Of a stretch of 64,000 bases of DNA, positions 18,338 through 27,052 are shown piece after piece (within the stretch, counting starts at the first letter, position 1; each line of letters starts with the position of its first letter). The DNA is from RGIG5612 sp963589005 (GTDB taxonomy: Bacteria > Bacillota > Clostridia > Lachnospirales > Lachnospiraceae): NCBI GenBank assembly GCA_963589005.1, contig CAVAJR010000003.1, positions 1-64,000 on the forward strand, in the 5' to 3' direction. The translations under genes were made by a program, and so were the position numbers. The notes under the pieces are model-generated. The model saw nothing but the letters and a program-made list of their open reading frames with translations, did no database searches and was not told where the DNA came from.

Positions 18338-19690
18338 ATGATCAGAACTGATTCAAGAAAAGTAAAACCAGGAGATGTTTTCGTAGCATTGCCTGGTTTT
18401 GCCAGTAATGGCGATCAATATATATCAAATGCAATAGAGGCCGGAGCAGTTAAGATAATATGTCAGAAGGGTCAGTATGAAGTTGAGACGATCAATACAG
18501 ATGATCCGCGTCGATATCTTGAGGAGATGCTTGCAGGCGAATACGGAAATATAATCTCTCGGATGACGATCATAGCATTGACAGGAACTAATGGCAAAAC
18601 AACAACCTGTTATCTGATATCACAGGCTCTTAACCGACTCGGAAGAAAATGTGGATACATCGGGACGATAGGCTTCTACTTGGACGAAAAAGTAAGGGAT
18701 TTGTCTAATACCTCAGTTGATATATGCGAATTATACGAACTGCTTCTTGAAGCTCATGAAAAAGGCTTCGATACTGTAGCTCTTGAGGCATCCAGCCAGG
18801 GACTTGATATGGGAAGACTCAATACAATAACATTTGATATAGCTTCCTTTACCAACCTTACAGAAGATCATCTGGATTATCATAAAAGCATGGAAAATTA
18901 TGCCATGGCTAAACAGAAGCTGTTCAAGGCTTTAAAACATGGAGGAGCAGCACTTGTTAATGCAGATGATGACAGCAAGAAGTATTTTCTGCTTGATGAA
19001 AACAAAAATTATACTTATGGCATAAATTCAGGTGATTACAGAGCATTAGAATATACATTTGACCAAGGAACTGATCTTACATTTTTATGTAATGACGCGA
19101 AATATAATGTACATACAGATATGGTCGGCGAGCATAATGTATATAATACAATGGCAACAATAGGTGTCCTCAATATCATGGGATATGAACCTGCGAGAAT
19201 ATGCGAGGCTGTAGAAGGACTGCGTGCACCGGATGGAAGATGGGATGTTATAAGGTATAACGAATGCAGCATCATTATAGATTATGCACATACCCCGGAT
19301 GCCATCAGCAATATCCTTAAAACCGCCCAGAAGCTTGCTTCTGGCCGAAAATATGTTGTCTTTGGCTGCACCGGTGACAGGGAAAAGGAAAAAAGACCTG
19401 TTATGACACAGCTTGTGCTTAGCAACTGTGATTACGCAATCATAACTGATGATGATCCGCATACTGAGCCGGAAGAACAGATAGTTGCTGATATGCTTGA
19501 GGGCAATTCCCTGTCTAATTATGAGGTATGTCTGGACAGAAAGAAGGCAATTCAGATAGGAATAGACAAGCTCAAACCGACAGATACGCTGCTGATCTTA
19601 GGCAAGGGACATGAACACAACATTATAATGAATGGATATAGCATTCCTCATAATGACAGGGATGCGGTATTGGAGTATATACAGAAATAA
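18338..19690 (+). CDS. MurE-type Mur ligase (UDP-MurNAc-tripeptide synthetase family), N-terminally short
   Basis: This 450-residue Mur ligase has the ATP loop TGTNGKTTT (K87), the MurE-like ALEASSQGL and FTNLTEDHLDYH motifs, and a C-terminal domain with FGCTGDREKEKRP and LGKGHE. MurE adds the third residue of the peptidoglycan stem. Two points are odd. First, the protein opens directly with the DSRKVKPGD motif that normally sits 20-25 residues in, and an in-frame stop directly precedes ATG 18338, so no longer start exists. Second, the amino-acid selectivity motif reads DDPH (372-375), unlike DNPR (diaminopimelate) or DNPA (lysine). It could be the cell's MurE or a paralogue. It overlaps the next gene by one base (TAATG). 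Confidence 0.8.
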   Translation: MIRTDSRKVKPGDVFVALPGFASNGDQYISNAIEAGAVKIICQKGQYEVETINTDDPRRYLEEMLAGEYGNIISRMTIIALTGTNGKTTTCYLISQALNRLGRKCGYIGTIGFYLDEKVRDLSNTSVDICELYELLLEAHEKGFDTVALEASSQGLDMGRLNTITFDIASFTNLTEDHLDYHKSMENYAMAKQKLFKALKHGGAALVNADDDSKKYFLLDENKNYTYGINSGDYRALEYTFDQGTDLTFLCNDAKYNVHTDMVGEHNVYNTMATIGVLNIMGYEPARICEAVEGLRAPDGRWDVIRYNECSIIIDYAHTPDAISNILKTAQKLASGRKYVVFGCTGDREKEKRPVMTQLVLSNCDYAIITDDDPHTEPEEQIVADMLEGNSLSNYEVCLDRKKAIQIGIDKLKPTDTLLILGKGHEHNIIMNGYSIPHNDRDAVLEYIQK

Positions 19691-20100
19691 TGGATTTAGA
19701 AGACAGCATAATAGCACAGGCGAAGACAGAACATGAGATACTGATAGAAGAGTCCATAAGTGCCAGAAAAAGAAAAAGAGACGATAAAAGAAGACGCCGC
19801 AAATACAAATTTACAGACAAGAAACATTCTGTACATGGAATAATATCCACATGTATTGCGCTGGTTTCAATAGCGCTGGTTGTGCTTTCAATCGCAATGG
19901 CTGTATCAGCCAAGGGCCAGGCCGGCGTACTTGTCGGTATACTGCCATTTGTTTCGCTTGTGATCTCAACTGTCGGCATAATTTTGTCCTGTGTTACTTT
20001 CAGAAAACCGGATACAATATTTACATTTTCATGGATCGGACTTATCGCAAATATTGTGATATGGCTCTTCGTGGCATTTGTTCTGGTCAGCGGAATCTGA
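19690..20100 (+). CDS. Small basic membrane protein of unknown function
   Basis: This 136-residue protein has no function that I recognise. It has a very basic cytoplasmic segment (RKRKRDDKRRRRKYKF, about residues 28-44). A KFTDKKHSVHGI motif follows, then three to four hydrophobic helices. The layout resembles small Lachnospiraceae membrane proteins with an FTDKKHS motif (possibly the DUF6142 group; from memory, unverified). Its ATG overlaps the stop of the MurE-type gene by one base, so the two are translationally coupled, which hints at a role near the cell envelope. It ends just before the ilv promoter. Confidence 0.7.
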   Translation: MDLEDSIIAQAKTEHEILIEESISARKRKRDDKRRRRKYKFTDKKHSVHGIISTCIALVSIALVVLSIAMAVSAKGQAGVLVGILPFVSLVISTVGIILSCVTFRKPDTIFTFSWIGLIANIVIWLFVAFVLVSGI

Positions 20101-20126
20101 TATAGTAGATATAAGTCATTTTGTCG

Positions 20127-20155
20127 TTGACACTGCAAGGGTAAAGTGATATAAA
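20127..20155 (+). promoter_or_regulatory. SigA promoter of the ilvB leader
   Basis: TTGACA (20127-20132), a 17-base spacer and TATAAA (20150-20155) make a near-consensus promoter. Transcription should begin around 20162, about 28 bases before the leader peptide start and about 245 bases before ilvB. Confidence 0.75.
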
Positions 20156-20189
20156 AGTACACATCTAAGGCATTGAGGTAATATTTACT

Positions 20190-20285
20190 ATGTTTAGTTA
20201 TGTAATTATCGCTATATTACTACTCGTGAGCGCTATTCTCGTCCTGCGTAAATCCAAGACGGCTAGTGCTAAGAGTTGTACCTGA
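20190..20285 (+). CDS. Candidate branched-chain amino acid leader peptide (attenuator), 31 residues
   Basis: A short frame ATG to TGA encodes 31 residues, with the core VIIAILLLVSAILVL: 12 of 15 residues are Ile, Leu or Val. GAGG lies 11 bases upstream. It sits between a near-consensus promoter and a terminator-like hairpin, directly ahead of ilvB. This is the architecture of classical ribosome-stalling attenuators such as ilvL and the ilvB leader of enterobacteria. When charged Ile, Leu or Val tRNA is scarce, the ribosome would stall in this stretch and favour antitermination. An alternative is a real single-pass membrane microprotein, since the same stretch followed by RKSK would also form a transmembrane helix. 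Confidence 0.65.
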   Translation: MFSYVIIAILLLVSAILVLRKSKTASAKSCT

Positions 20286-20319
20286 TTGCATGACATTTAG
20301 ATGAAACATTTCGTTTGCA

Positions 20320-20361
20320 GATCCTACGGTATTCTTTTAGCCGTAGGATTGTTTATTGTTT
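20320..20361 (+). terminator. Attenuator terminator ahead of ilvB
   Basis: A stem of about 10 bp (20321-20330 with 20340-20349, one G-U at the loop end) with loop ATTCTTTTA is followed by TGTTTATTGTTT. It lies after the leader peptide and 46 bases before the ilvB start. The right arm CGTAGGAT can also pair with GTCCTGCG inside the end of the leader reading frame, giving a possible alternative fold that would break the terminator. The interrupted T-run fits a regulated, leaky terminator. Confidence 0.65.
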
Positions 20362-20406
20362 GGCAGAAAATTAAGATTTTCTTATTATTTATCAGGAGGG
20401 AAAACT

Positions 20407-22113
20407 ATGCAGCTTACAGGTGCACAGATTGTGCTTGAATGTTTGCGTGAACAGGAAGTTGATACTATCTTCGGATATCCTGGCGGAACCATTCTCAATA
20501 TTTATGATGCTCTCTATGATTATCAGGAGTATTTTACACACATTCTGACATCACATGAACAGGGTGCTTCTCATGCTGCTGATGGCTATGCCAGAAGCAC
20601 AGGAAAAGTAGGTGTATGTTTTGCAACATCAGGACCGGGAGCAACGAACCTCGTTACCGGTATTGCAACCGCTTACATGGATTCATCACCGGTTGTATTT
20701 ATAACATGCAACGTAGGTGAGAGCCTTATCGGCAAGGATTCATTCCAGGAGGTTGATATTACCGGTGTTACAATGCCTATTACTAAGACTACATATACAG
20801 TAAGAAGGGCTGATCAGATAGCAGATGTGATCAGAGAAGCATTTGCAATTGCCAGAGGCGGCAGACCGGGACCTGTCCTTATTGATATTCTTAAGAATGC
20901 AACAGCCCAGAAGGCGGAGTATACCCCATTGCCGAGGAGCCAGCATTATACATCAGGCAGATTGGCTGAGCTTATTAAGAAGTCCATGTACAGGCTTAAG
21001 ACACCACAGGTAGATGATAATGATATTGATATTCTTATCGATATGATCAAGGAGTCTAAGAAGCCTCTTATCATCTGTGGCGGCGGTGTAGTAAGAAGCC
21101 GTTCACAGAAGGAGCTGACAGAGTTCGCCGAGAAGCTGGATGCACCGACAGCACTTACCGTAATGGGTGCCGGCGGTATGAACGGAAGAAATCCTCTTAC
21201 AACAGGCATGATAGGAATGCATGGTTCACAGGCTTCTAATATGGCATGCGACGGATGCGATCTTCTGATTGCAATCGGATGCAGATTCTCGGATCGTGTT
21301 GCACTGGATCCTAAATCATTTGCTCAGAATGCCAAGATCGTTCAGATAGATATAGACAGAGCCGAAATCAACAAGAATGTTAAGACAGATCATCATATTG
21401 TAGGCGATGCCAAGGAAGTTCTTAAGATGCTTATCGAGAGAATGGAACAGTACGACCACAAGGAGTGGAAGGATTATGTATTCTCATATCCGGTAGAGAC
21501 AGAATATGATGAGGTTGCCAATATGCTTACACCTAAGCAGATCCTGTCTTCAATAGCCAGATTAGTACCTCAGGATACCATTGTTGCTACTGACGTAGGA
21601 CAGCATCAGATGTGGGCTATTCAGCATTTTCATTTTGATTATGCCGGTCAGCTTCTTACATCGGGCGGATTTGGAACCATGGGATTCGGTCTGGGAGCAG
21701 CAATCGGTGCAGCTGTCGGTAATCCTGATAAGACGGTTATTCATGTTACAGGCGACGGAAGCTTCAGAATGAACTGCAATGAGCTTGCGACAGAGGAACA
21801 TTATAATCTGCCGATCATTACATTTATATTTAACAACAGTACATTGGGAATGGTCAGACAGTGGCAGACACTTATCTATGACAAACACTACTCACAGACG
21901 ACTCTTGACAGAGGTCCGGATTTCGTTAAGCTGGCTGAAGCTTACGGACTCAACGGAAGGAGAGCATCTAATGTTGAAGAACTTGAAGCAGCTATAAAAG
22001 ATGCTGTTGCATCAAACAAGGGAACTGTTATAGACTGTATCATTGACACTGATGAGATGGTTCGCCCAATGGTAGGCGGAGGAAGTCCTATCACGGATTT
22101 CATTATCAGTTAA
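20407..22113 (+). CDS. ilvB: Acetolactate synthase, large subunit
   Basis: This 568-residue thiamine diphosphate enzyme condenses two pyruvates to acetolactate (valine and leucine route), or pyruvate with 2-ketobutyrate (isoleucine route). Visible features are the catalytic glutamate in TSHEQGASHAADGYAR, the FAD/intersubunit middle domain, and the C-terminal TPP-Mg motif GDGSFRMN...NN followed by GMVRQWQ. The real start is ATG 20407, with AGGAGGG seven bases upstream; a 17-residue in-frame extension runs into the attenuator and is rejected. It is the first structural gene behind the leader-peptide attenuator and is followed 12 bases later by ilvN. The small subunit next door indicates an anabolic, feedback-regulated enzyme. 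Confidence 0.97.
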   Translation: MQLTGAQIVLECLREQEVDTIFGYPGGTILNIYDALYDYQEYFTHILTSHEQGASHAADGYARSTGKVGVCFATSGPGATNLVTGIATAYMDSSPVVFITCNVGESLIGKDSFQEVDITGVTMPITKTTYTVRRADQIADVIREAFAIARGGRPGPVLIDILKNATAQKAEYTPLPRSQHYTSGRLAELIKKSMYRLKTPQVDDNDIDILIDMIKESKKPLIICGGGVVRSRSQKELTEFAEKLDAPTALTVMGAGGMNGRNPLTTGMIGMHGSQASNMACDGCDLLIAIGCRFSDRVALDPKSFAQNAKIVQIDIDRAEINKNVKTDHHIVGDAKEVLKMLIERMEQYDHKEWKDYVFSYPVETEYDEVANMLTPKQILSSIARLVPQDTIVATDVGQHQMWAIQHFHFDYAGQLLTSGGFGTMGFGLGAAIGAAVGNPDKTVIHVTGDGSFRMNCNELATEEHYNLPIITFIFNNSTLGMVRQWQTLIYDKHYSQTTLDRGPDFVKLAEAYGLNGRRASNVEELEAAIKDAVASNKGTVIDCIIDTDEMVRPMVGGGSPITDFIIS

Positions 22114-22125
22114 GGAGGTAGAAGA

Positions 22126-22677
22126 ATGAGCGAACAGAAGATGTACACCTTAGCTGTACTTGTAGATAATGAATCTGGTGTTTTGTCACAGGTTTCAAGG
22201 CTGTTCTCACGTAAGGGATACAATATTGAATCCTTGGCAGTTGGCAAGACTCATAAACCGGAGATTTCACGTATTACTATTGAAGTAATATCTGATGATG
22301 ACCTTATCGTGCTGCTTGCTAATCAGCTCAGAAAATTATTGCCGGTTCATTCAGTTAACATTCTTGATCAGAGCAAATCTATCAGAAGAGAGCTGGTAAT
22401 GATCAAGGTCAATGCGCCTACAAGCGGGATCCGCAATGAAATTATTCAGATATCTAACATTTTCAGAGCACAGATTATCGACGTTTCGATCGGTTCTCTG
22501 ACAGTTGCCCTGATTGGAGATGAACAAAAAATAAATGGCATAGAAAGTATTTTATCCGAGTTCGAAGTAATAGAATTAGTAAGAACCGGATATGTGGCAT
22601 TAGAGAGAGGTCTTGATACCATCTATAATGACACCAAAGAGAAAGGAGAATTCAACTATGGCAAAAATGTATTATGA
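22126..22677 (+). CDS. ilvN: Acetolactate synthase, small regulatory subunit
   Basis: This 183-residue protein starts with an ACT domain (YTLAVLVDNESGVLSQVSRLFSRKGYNIES compressed across residues 7-36), followed by a second ACT-like half. It is the subunit that stabilises IlvB and gives valine feedback inhibition. GGAGG lies seven bases upstream of ATG 22126. The 3' end overlaps the ilvC start by 20 bases, and the ribosome binding site of ilvC lies inside this gene, so the two are coupled. The extension beyond about 165 residues is mostly this overlap and is probably natural. Confidence 0.94.
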   Translation: MSEQKMYTLAVLVDNESGVLSQVSRLFSRKGYNIESLAVGKTHKPEISRITIEVISDDDLIVLLANQLRKLLPVHSVNILDQSKSIRRELVMIKVNAPTSGIRNEIIQISNIFRAQIIDVSIGSLTVALIGDEQKINGIESILSEFEVIELVRTGYVALERGLDTIYNDTKEKGEFNYGKNVL

Positions 22678-23677
22678 AAAGGATTGCGATTTAAACAGAC
22701 TTAATGGCAAGAAGATTGCTATTATCGGTTACGGATCACAGGGACATGCTCACGCACTCAACCTGAGAGATTCAGGCTGCGATGTAATCGTAGGCTTAAG
22801 AGAAGGCGGCAAATCATGGCCTGTAGCTGTTAAGGACGGATTCGATGTTATGCCTGTAAGTGAAGCTACACAGAAGGCTGATATTATCATGATCCTTATC
22901 AATGATGAGAAACAGGCTGATATGTATAAGAAGGATATCGCTCCATATCTTACACCTGGTAAGGCTATTGCATTTGCTCATGGTTTCAATATCAGATACA
23001 AACAGATCGTTCCTCCGGCTGACATCGACGTATTCATGGCAGCGCCTAAGGGACCTGGTCATACAGTAAGAAGCCAGTATGTAGCAGGCAAAGGCGTACC
23101 TTGTCTTGTTGCTGTTGAGCAGAATGCTACAGGCAATGCATATGATATCGCACTTGCATATATCGCAGGTATCGGCGGTGCAAGAGCAGGTGTTCTTGAA
23201 ACAACAATGAATGAAGAGACAGAGACAGACCTCTTCGGTGAGCAGGCAGTATTATGCGGCGGCGTTGTTGATCTTATGAAATGCGGATTTGAAACACTTG
23301 TTGAGGCAGGTTACAAGCCTGAAAATGCATACTTCGAGTGCATCCATGAGATGAAGCTTATCATTGACCTTATCAATAAGGGCGGTGTTGCAGCTATGAA
23401 TTACTCTATTTCAGATACAGCAGAATTCGGCGAATATGTATCAGGACCACGTGTTCTTCCTTATGAGCAGACTAAGGCTAACATGAAGGCAGTATTAAAC
23501 GACATCCAGGATGGAACATTTGCCGGCAAATGGATCGCTGAAAATAAGAATGGCCGTACATTCTTCAATTCCAAGAGAGACCAGCTGGCTAAACATCAGA
23601 TGGAAGTTGTTGGCAAGGAATTAAGAGAGAAGATGCTGTGGAAGAATGACGCAGATCTTGATTCTGCTTCTAACTGA
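22658..23677 (+). CDS. ilvC: Ketol-acid reductoisomerase (class I)
   Basis: This 339-residue NADPH enzyme turns acetolactate into dihydroxyisovalerate. It has an N-terminal Rossmann fold with GYGSQGHAHALNLRDSG, then APKGPGHTVR, and a knotted C-terminal domain with the metal-binding TDLFGEQAVLCGG and FECIHEMKLI. The length is that of class I enzymes. I chose ATG 22658 (GGAG nine bases upstream, protein starting AKMYYEKD) over an in-frame ATG at 22613 inside ilvN. The gene ends at a strong hairpin at 23685-23721, so ilvB-ilvN-ilvC is one operon. Confidence 0.97.
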   Translation: MAKMYYEKDCDLNRLNGKKIAIIGYGSQGHAHALNLRDSGCDVIVGLREGGKSWPVAVKDGFDVMPVSEATQKADIIMILINDEKQADMYKKDIAPYLTPGKAIAFAHGFNIRYKQIVPPADIDVFMAAPKGPGHTVRSQYVAGKGVPCLVAVEQNATGNAYDIALAYIAGIGGARAGVLETTMNEETETDLFGEQAVLCGGVVDLMKCGFETLVEAGYKPENAYFECIHEMKLIIDLINKGGVAAMNYSISDTAEFGEYVSGPRVLPYEQTKANMKAVLNDIQDGTFAGKWIAENKNGRTFFNSKRDQLAKHQMEVVGKELREKMLWKNDADLDSASN

Positions 23678-23684
23678 TAAAGAT

Positions 23685-23721
23685 ATCCTATGTACCTTAA
23701 GATGATTAAGGTACATAGGAT
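23685..23721 (+). terminator. Terminator after ilvBNC
   Basis: A perfect 16-bp stem (23685-23700 with 23706-23721) with loop GATGA directly follows the ilvC stop. The downstream T-run is short (TTATACT). The stem is strong enough to act as a terminator or as a 3' end barrier to RNases. Confidence 0.75.
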
Positions 23722-23865
23722 TTATACTGTAAAGAGAAGTTAGAGCAGCGGTTAGCCCGTCCAATGTCTGCATAGATATATGACTGAATATGCCTGTCTG
23801 TGCAAGCGCTGATCGGGACTTTTATAATAGATAGTACAACGATTAATGAGAAATGAGGAAAACTA

Positions 23866-25527
23866 ATGATTTCAGATAATGCGAAAAAAGGCGTTGAGAG
23901 AACTCCGAATAAGAGCTTGATGTATGCTCTGGGCTTGACAGATGAAGAGATTAACCGCCCATTGATTGGTATTGTAAGTTCACATAATGAAATTGTTCCC
24001 GGACATATGCACCTGGATAAAATCTGTGATGCTGTAAAGGCCGGCGTAAGAATGGCTGGCGGTACACCTATCATGTTCCCTGCAATTGCTGTATGCGATG
24101 GTATTGCCATGGGACATATCGGCATGAAGTATTCTCTTGTAACAAGAGATCTTATTGCTGATTCAACAGAAGCTATGGTTATAGCTCATCAGTTTGATGG
24201 TCTTGTTATGATCCCTAACTGTGACAAGAATGTTCCGGGCCTTCTGATGGCAGCTGCAAGACTTAACATTCCTACAATATTCTGCAGCGGCGGTCCGATG
24301 CTGGCAGGTCACCTTAAGGACGGCAGACGTACATGCCTCAGCCACATGTTCGAGGCAGTTGGTGCATATCATGCAGGCACTCTTGATGAGGCAGGCGTTG
24401 ATGAATATACCAAGAATGCATGTCCGTCCTGCGGTTCGTGCTCAGGTATGTATACTGCTAATTCAATGAACTGCTTATGCGAAGCTATCGGTATGGCACT
24501 TCCTGGAAATGGAACAATTCCGGCACCGCTGTCAGCAAGGATCAGATTTGCTAAGCAGGCAGGCATGCAGATCATGGAACTGGTTAATAAGAACATTAAG
24601 CCACGCGATATCATGACTCCGGCAGCATTTGAAAATGCTGATACAGTTGATATGGCACTGGGCTGCTCAACTAATACTATGCTTCATCTTCCTGCGATCG
24701 CACATGAGACAGGCATGGAATTAAGCCTTGATATGTCTAATGAAATCAGCGAGAGAACCCCTAACCTGTGTCATCTTGCACCGGCAGGTGATACATTCAT
24801 GGAGGATCTTGACCGTGCAGGCGGTGTATATGCCGTAATGAAGGAGCTTACTAAGAAGGATCTGTTGAATCTGGATGTTATGACAGTAACAGGCAAGACC
24901 ATGAGAGAGAACCTGGCAAATGTTCAGAATCTCAATCCGGAGATCATCAGACCTATTGAGAATCCGTTCTCACAGTCAGGCGGCATTGCAGTTCTTAAGG
25001 GCAATCTGGCTCCTGACGGCAGCGTTGTTAAGAAATCAGCAGTTGATCCTAAGATGATGGTTCATGAAGGACCTGCCAGAGTATTTAATTCAGAAGAAGA
25101 AGCTATTGAAGCAATCTATAATAAGAAGATCAATCCTGGCGATGTTGTAGTTATCCGTTATGAAGGACCTAAGGGAGGTCCGGGCATGAGAGAGATGCTT
25201 AATCCGACTTCTGCTATCATTGGCATGGGACTGGGTGACAGCGTAGCCCTTATTACGGACGGACGTTTCTCAGGCGCTACACGTGGTGCAGCTATCGGAC
25301 ATGTATCACCGGAGGCAGCTTCAGGCGGTAATATCGGTCTTGTTAATGAAGGCGATATTATTTCTATTGACATTCCTAACTGCAAGCTGGAAGTTAAGGT
25401 TACAGATGCAGAATTAGAAGCAAGACGTGCTAAATGGGTATGCCCTGAACCTAAGATCAAGACAGGTTATGCTGCAAGATATGCTAAGCTTGTTACATCT
25501 GCAGACAAGGGCGCTATACTGCAGTAA
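23866..25527 (+). CDS. ilvD: Dihydroxy-acid dehydratase
   Basis: This 553-residue Fe-S dehydratase converts dihydroxyisovalerate and dihydroxymethylvalerate to the 2-keto acids. Conserved cysteine motifs are IPNCDKNVPG and ACPSCGSCSGMYTANSMNCL. GRFSGATRGAAIGHVSPEAA lies in the C-terminal half. GAGGA sits seven bases before ATG 23866. The gene follows the ilvC terminator by about 145 bases. A weak promoter candidate (-10 TATAAT at 23823, poor -35) suggests that it is transcribed separately from ilvBNC. The Fe-S cluster it needs is interesting in view of the minimal Suf pair at 12 kb. Identification is secure. Confidence 0.96.
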   Translation: MISDNAKKGVERTPNKSLMYALGLTDEEINRPLIGIVSSHNEIVPGHMHLDKICDAVKAGVRMAGGTPIMFPAIAVCDGIAMGHIGMKYSLVTRDLIADSTEAMVIAHQFDGLVMIPNCDKNVPGLLMAAARLNIPTIFCSGGPMLAGHLKDGRRTCLSHMFEAVGAYHAGTLDEAGVDEYTKNACPSCGSCSGMYTANSMNCLCEAIGMALPGNGTIPAPLSARIRFAKQAGMQIMELVNKNIKPRDIMTPAAFENADTVDMALGCSTNTMLHLPAIAHETGMELSLDMSNEISERTPNLCHLAPAGDTFMEDLDRAGGVYAVMKELTKKDLLNLDVMTVTGKTMRENLANVQNLNPEIIRPIENPFSQSGGIAVLKGNLAPDGSVVKKSAVDPKMMVHEGPARVFNSEEEAIEAIYNKKINPGDVVVIRYEGPKGGPGMREMLNPTSAIIGMGLGDSVALITDGRFSGATRGAAIGHVSPEAASGGNIGLVNEGDIISIDIPNCKLEVKVTDAELEARRAKWVCPEPKIKTGYAARYAKLVTSADKGAILQ

Positions 25528-25592
25528 ATTATAAATGTGTTTGTTTTCATGCAGCGGCTGCTGAAGAACATGACAGAGTAATGGCTTTATAC

Positions 25593-25692
25593 GTACCAGT
25601 GCCGGGACGGCGCAGCCACTGCAAGAAAACAATCAGCGAAGGCGTTTTCGAGCAGTGGCTGCACCGAGGCTCACGGCGAGGTTCACGGCACG
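25593..25692 (+). repeat. Palindromic repeat, copy A (upstream of leuC)
   Basis: This element of about 100 bp lies in the 243-bp gap between ilvD and leuC. Its centre is a hairpin: arm 25613-25630 pairs with 25644-25661 (CAGCCACTGC and its complement, then a 2-base mismatch and six more pairs) around a 13-base loop. A second copy, in the opposite orientation, lies at 27569-27654 after leuD. The two share the outer sequence, the arms and the loop. Where the arms differ, the partner base also differs, so pairing is kept. It does not code and has no T-run. Confidence 0.8.
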
Positions 25693-25770
25693 TTGTAAGT
25701 GAAGCTATCTATGAACTAAAACAGCGCAGCTGCTGTTTGGAACAATTCATGATTGAAGGAGGACTAGCCC

Positions 25771-27033
25771 ATGGCTATGACAATGACTCAGAAAATAATG
25801 GCTGCACATGCAGGTCTTGACAGCGTCCAAGCTGGAGATCTTATTGAAGCTAAGTTGGACCTTGTTCTGGGTAATGATGTTACAACACCTGTTGCAATTG
25901 GAGTATTCAAGGGCGCAGGATTTACTAAAGTATTTGATAAAGATAAGATTGCTATAGTATTAGACCACTATACACCATGTAAGGATATAAAATCAGCACA
26001 GCTGTGTGCAACAGCAAGGGAATTTGCTAATGAGCAGCAGATCACCAATTTCTTCGATGTAGGATGCGTTGGTATTGAGCATGCACTTCTTCCTGAAAAA
26101 GGTCTTGTGGGACCGGGAGATATGGTTATCGGTGCTGACTCTCATACATGCACTTACGGAGCATTGGGAGCATTTTCGACAGGCGTTGGCTCTACGGATA
26201 TGGCAGCAGGCATGGCAGCAGGCGAGAATTGGTTCAAGGTTCCGGAGGCTATTAAGATAGTTCTTAAAGGCAAGCTGCAGAAATATGTTACAGGCAAGGA
26301 TGTTATACTTCATCTCATCGGTTTAATAGGTGTAGACGGAGCTTTATATAAATCTATGGAATTTACAGGAGAGGGCGTTGCGTCCCTCAGCATGGATGAC
26401 CGTTTTACTATCGCTAATATGGCCATTGAAGCCGGCGGCAAGAATGGAATCTTTCCTGTAGACGAGAAGACTCTGGAATATTGTAAAGGCAGATTTAATC
26501 GGGAGATTAAGATATATGAGGCAGATCCTGATGCGGTTTATGAGAGAGAAGTCGTTATTGACCTGGATACTCTCGAACCTACAGTATCCCTTCCGCATCT
26601 TCCGTCAAATACTAAAACAGCCAGAGAAGTAGCAGGAATGAAGATAGATCAGGTAGTGATCGGTTCATGTACAAATGGCCGTATTACGGATATGAGGGCA
26701 GCTGCAAGCATCTTAAAGGGACGCAAGGTTGCCAAGGGCATACGCTGTATCGTTATTCCGGCAACACAGGATGTATATCTGCAATGTATTAAGGAAGGCC
26801 TTACAGAGATCTTCATTGAGGCAGGCTGTGCTGTTTCTACGCCTACATGCGGTCCGTGTTTGGGCGGACATATGGGCGTCATGAGTGAAAATGAGAGAGC
26901 AGTTACGACTACTAACAGAAACTTTGTAGGACGTATGGGACATACATCAAGCGAGGTAATACTTGCAAGCCCTTATGTAGCTGCAGCTTCAGCCGTTGCA
27001 GGTGCAGTAGCATTGCCGGAAGACTTGAAATAA
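25771..27033 (+). CDS. leuC: 3-isopropylmalate dehydratase, large subunit
   Basis: This 420-residue aconitase-family subunit forms isopropylmalate isomerase with LeuD. The three [4Fe-4S] cysteines are C300 (GSCTNGRITDM), C360 and C363 (TCGPCLGGHMG). The length is that of the shorter archaeal/clostridial LeuC type (about 420) rather than the enterobacterial 466. The start ATG 25771 has GGAGG eight bases upstream. leuD begins 19 bases downstream. A short hairpin (arms AAACAGC and GCTGTTT) lies just upstream of the ribosome binding site. The closely related homoaconitase-type function cannot be excluded from sequence, but leuB and leuA downstream make leucine synthesis the clear choice. Confidence 0.95.
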   Translation: MAMTMTQKIMAAHAGLDSVQAGDLIEAKLDLVLGNDVTTPVAIGVFKGAGFTKVFDKDKIAIVLDHYTPCKDIKSAQLCATAREFANEQQITNFFDVGCVGIEHALLPEKGLVGPGDMVIGADSHTCTYGALGAFSTGVGSTDMAAGMAAGENWFKVPEAIKIVLKGKLQKYVTGKDVILHLIGLIGVDGALYKSMEFTGEGVASLSMDDRFTIANMAIEAGGKNGIFPVDEKTLEYCKGRFNREIKIYEADPDAVYEREVVIDLDTLEPTVSLPHLPSNTKTAREVAGMKIDQVVIGSCTNGRITDMRAAASILKGRKVAKGIRCIVIPATQDVYLQCIKEGLTEIFIEAGCAVSTPTCGPCLGGHMGVMSENERAVTTTNRNFVGRMGHTSSEVILASPYVAAASAVAGAVALPEDLK

Positions 27034-27052
27034 GAGAAAGGTTGGTATAAAT

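Noticed and set aside
20356..20406. In-frame N-terminal extension of ilvB into the attenuator
   Set aside because: ATG 20407 has AGGAGGG at proper distance, and the extension matches no acetolactate synthase.
23722..23865. Riboswitch before ilvD
   Set aside because: Some short complementary segments exist, but no consistent fold or known class could be built by eye; only a weak -10 was kept as a comment.
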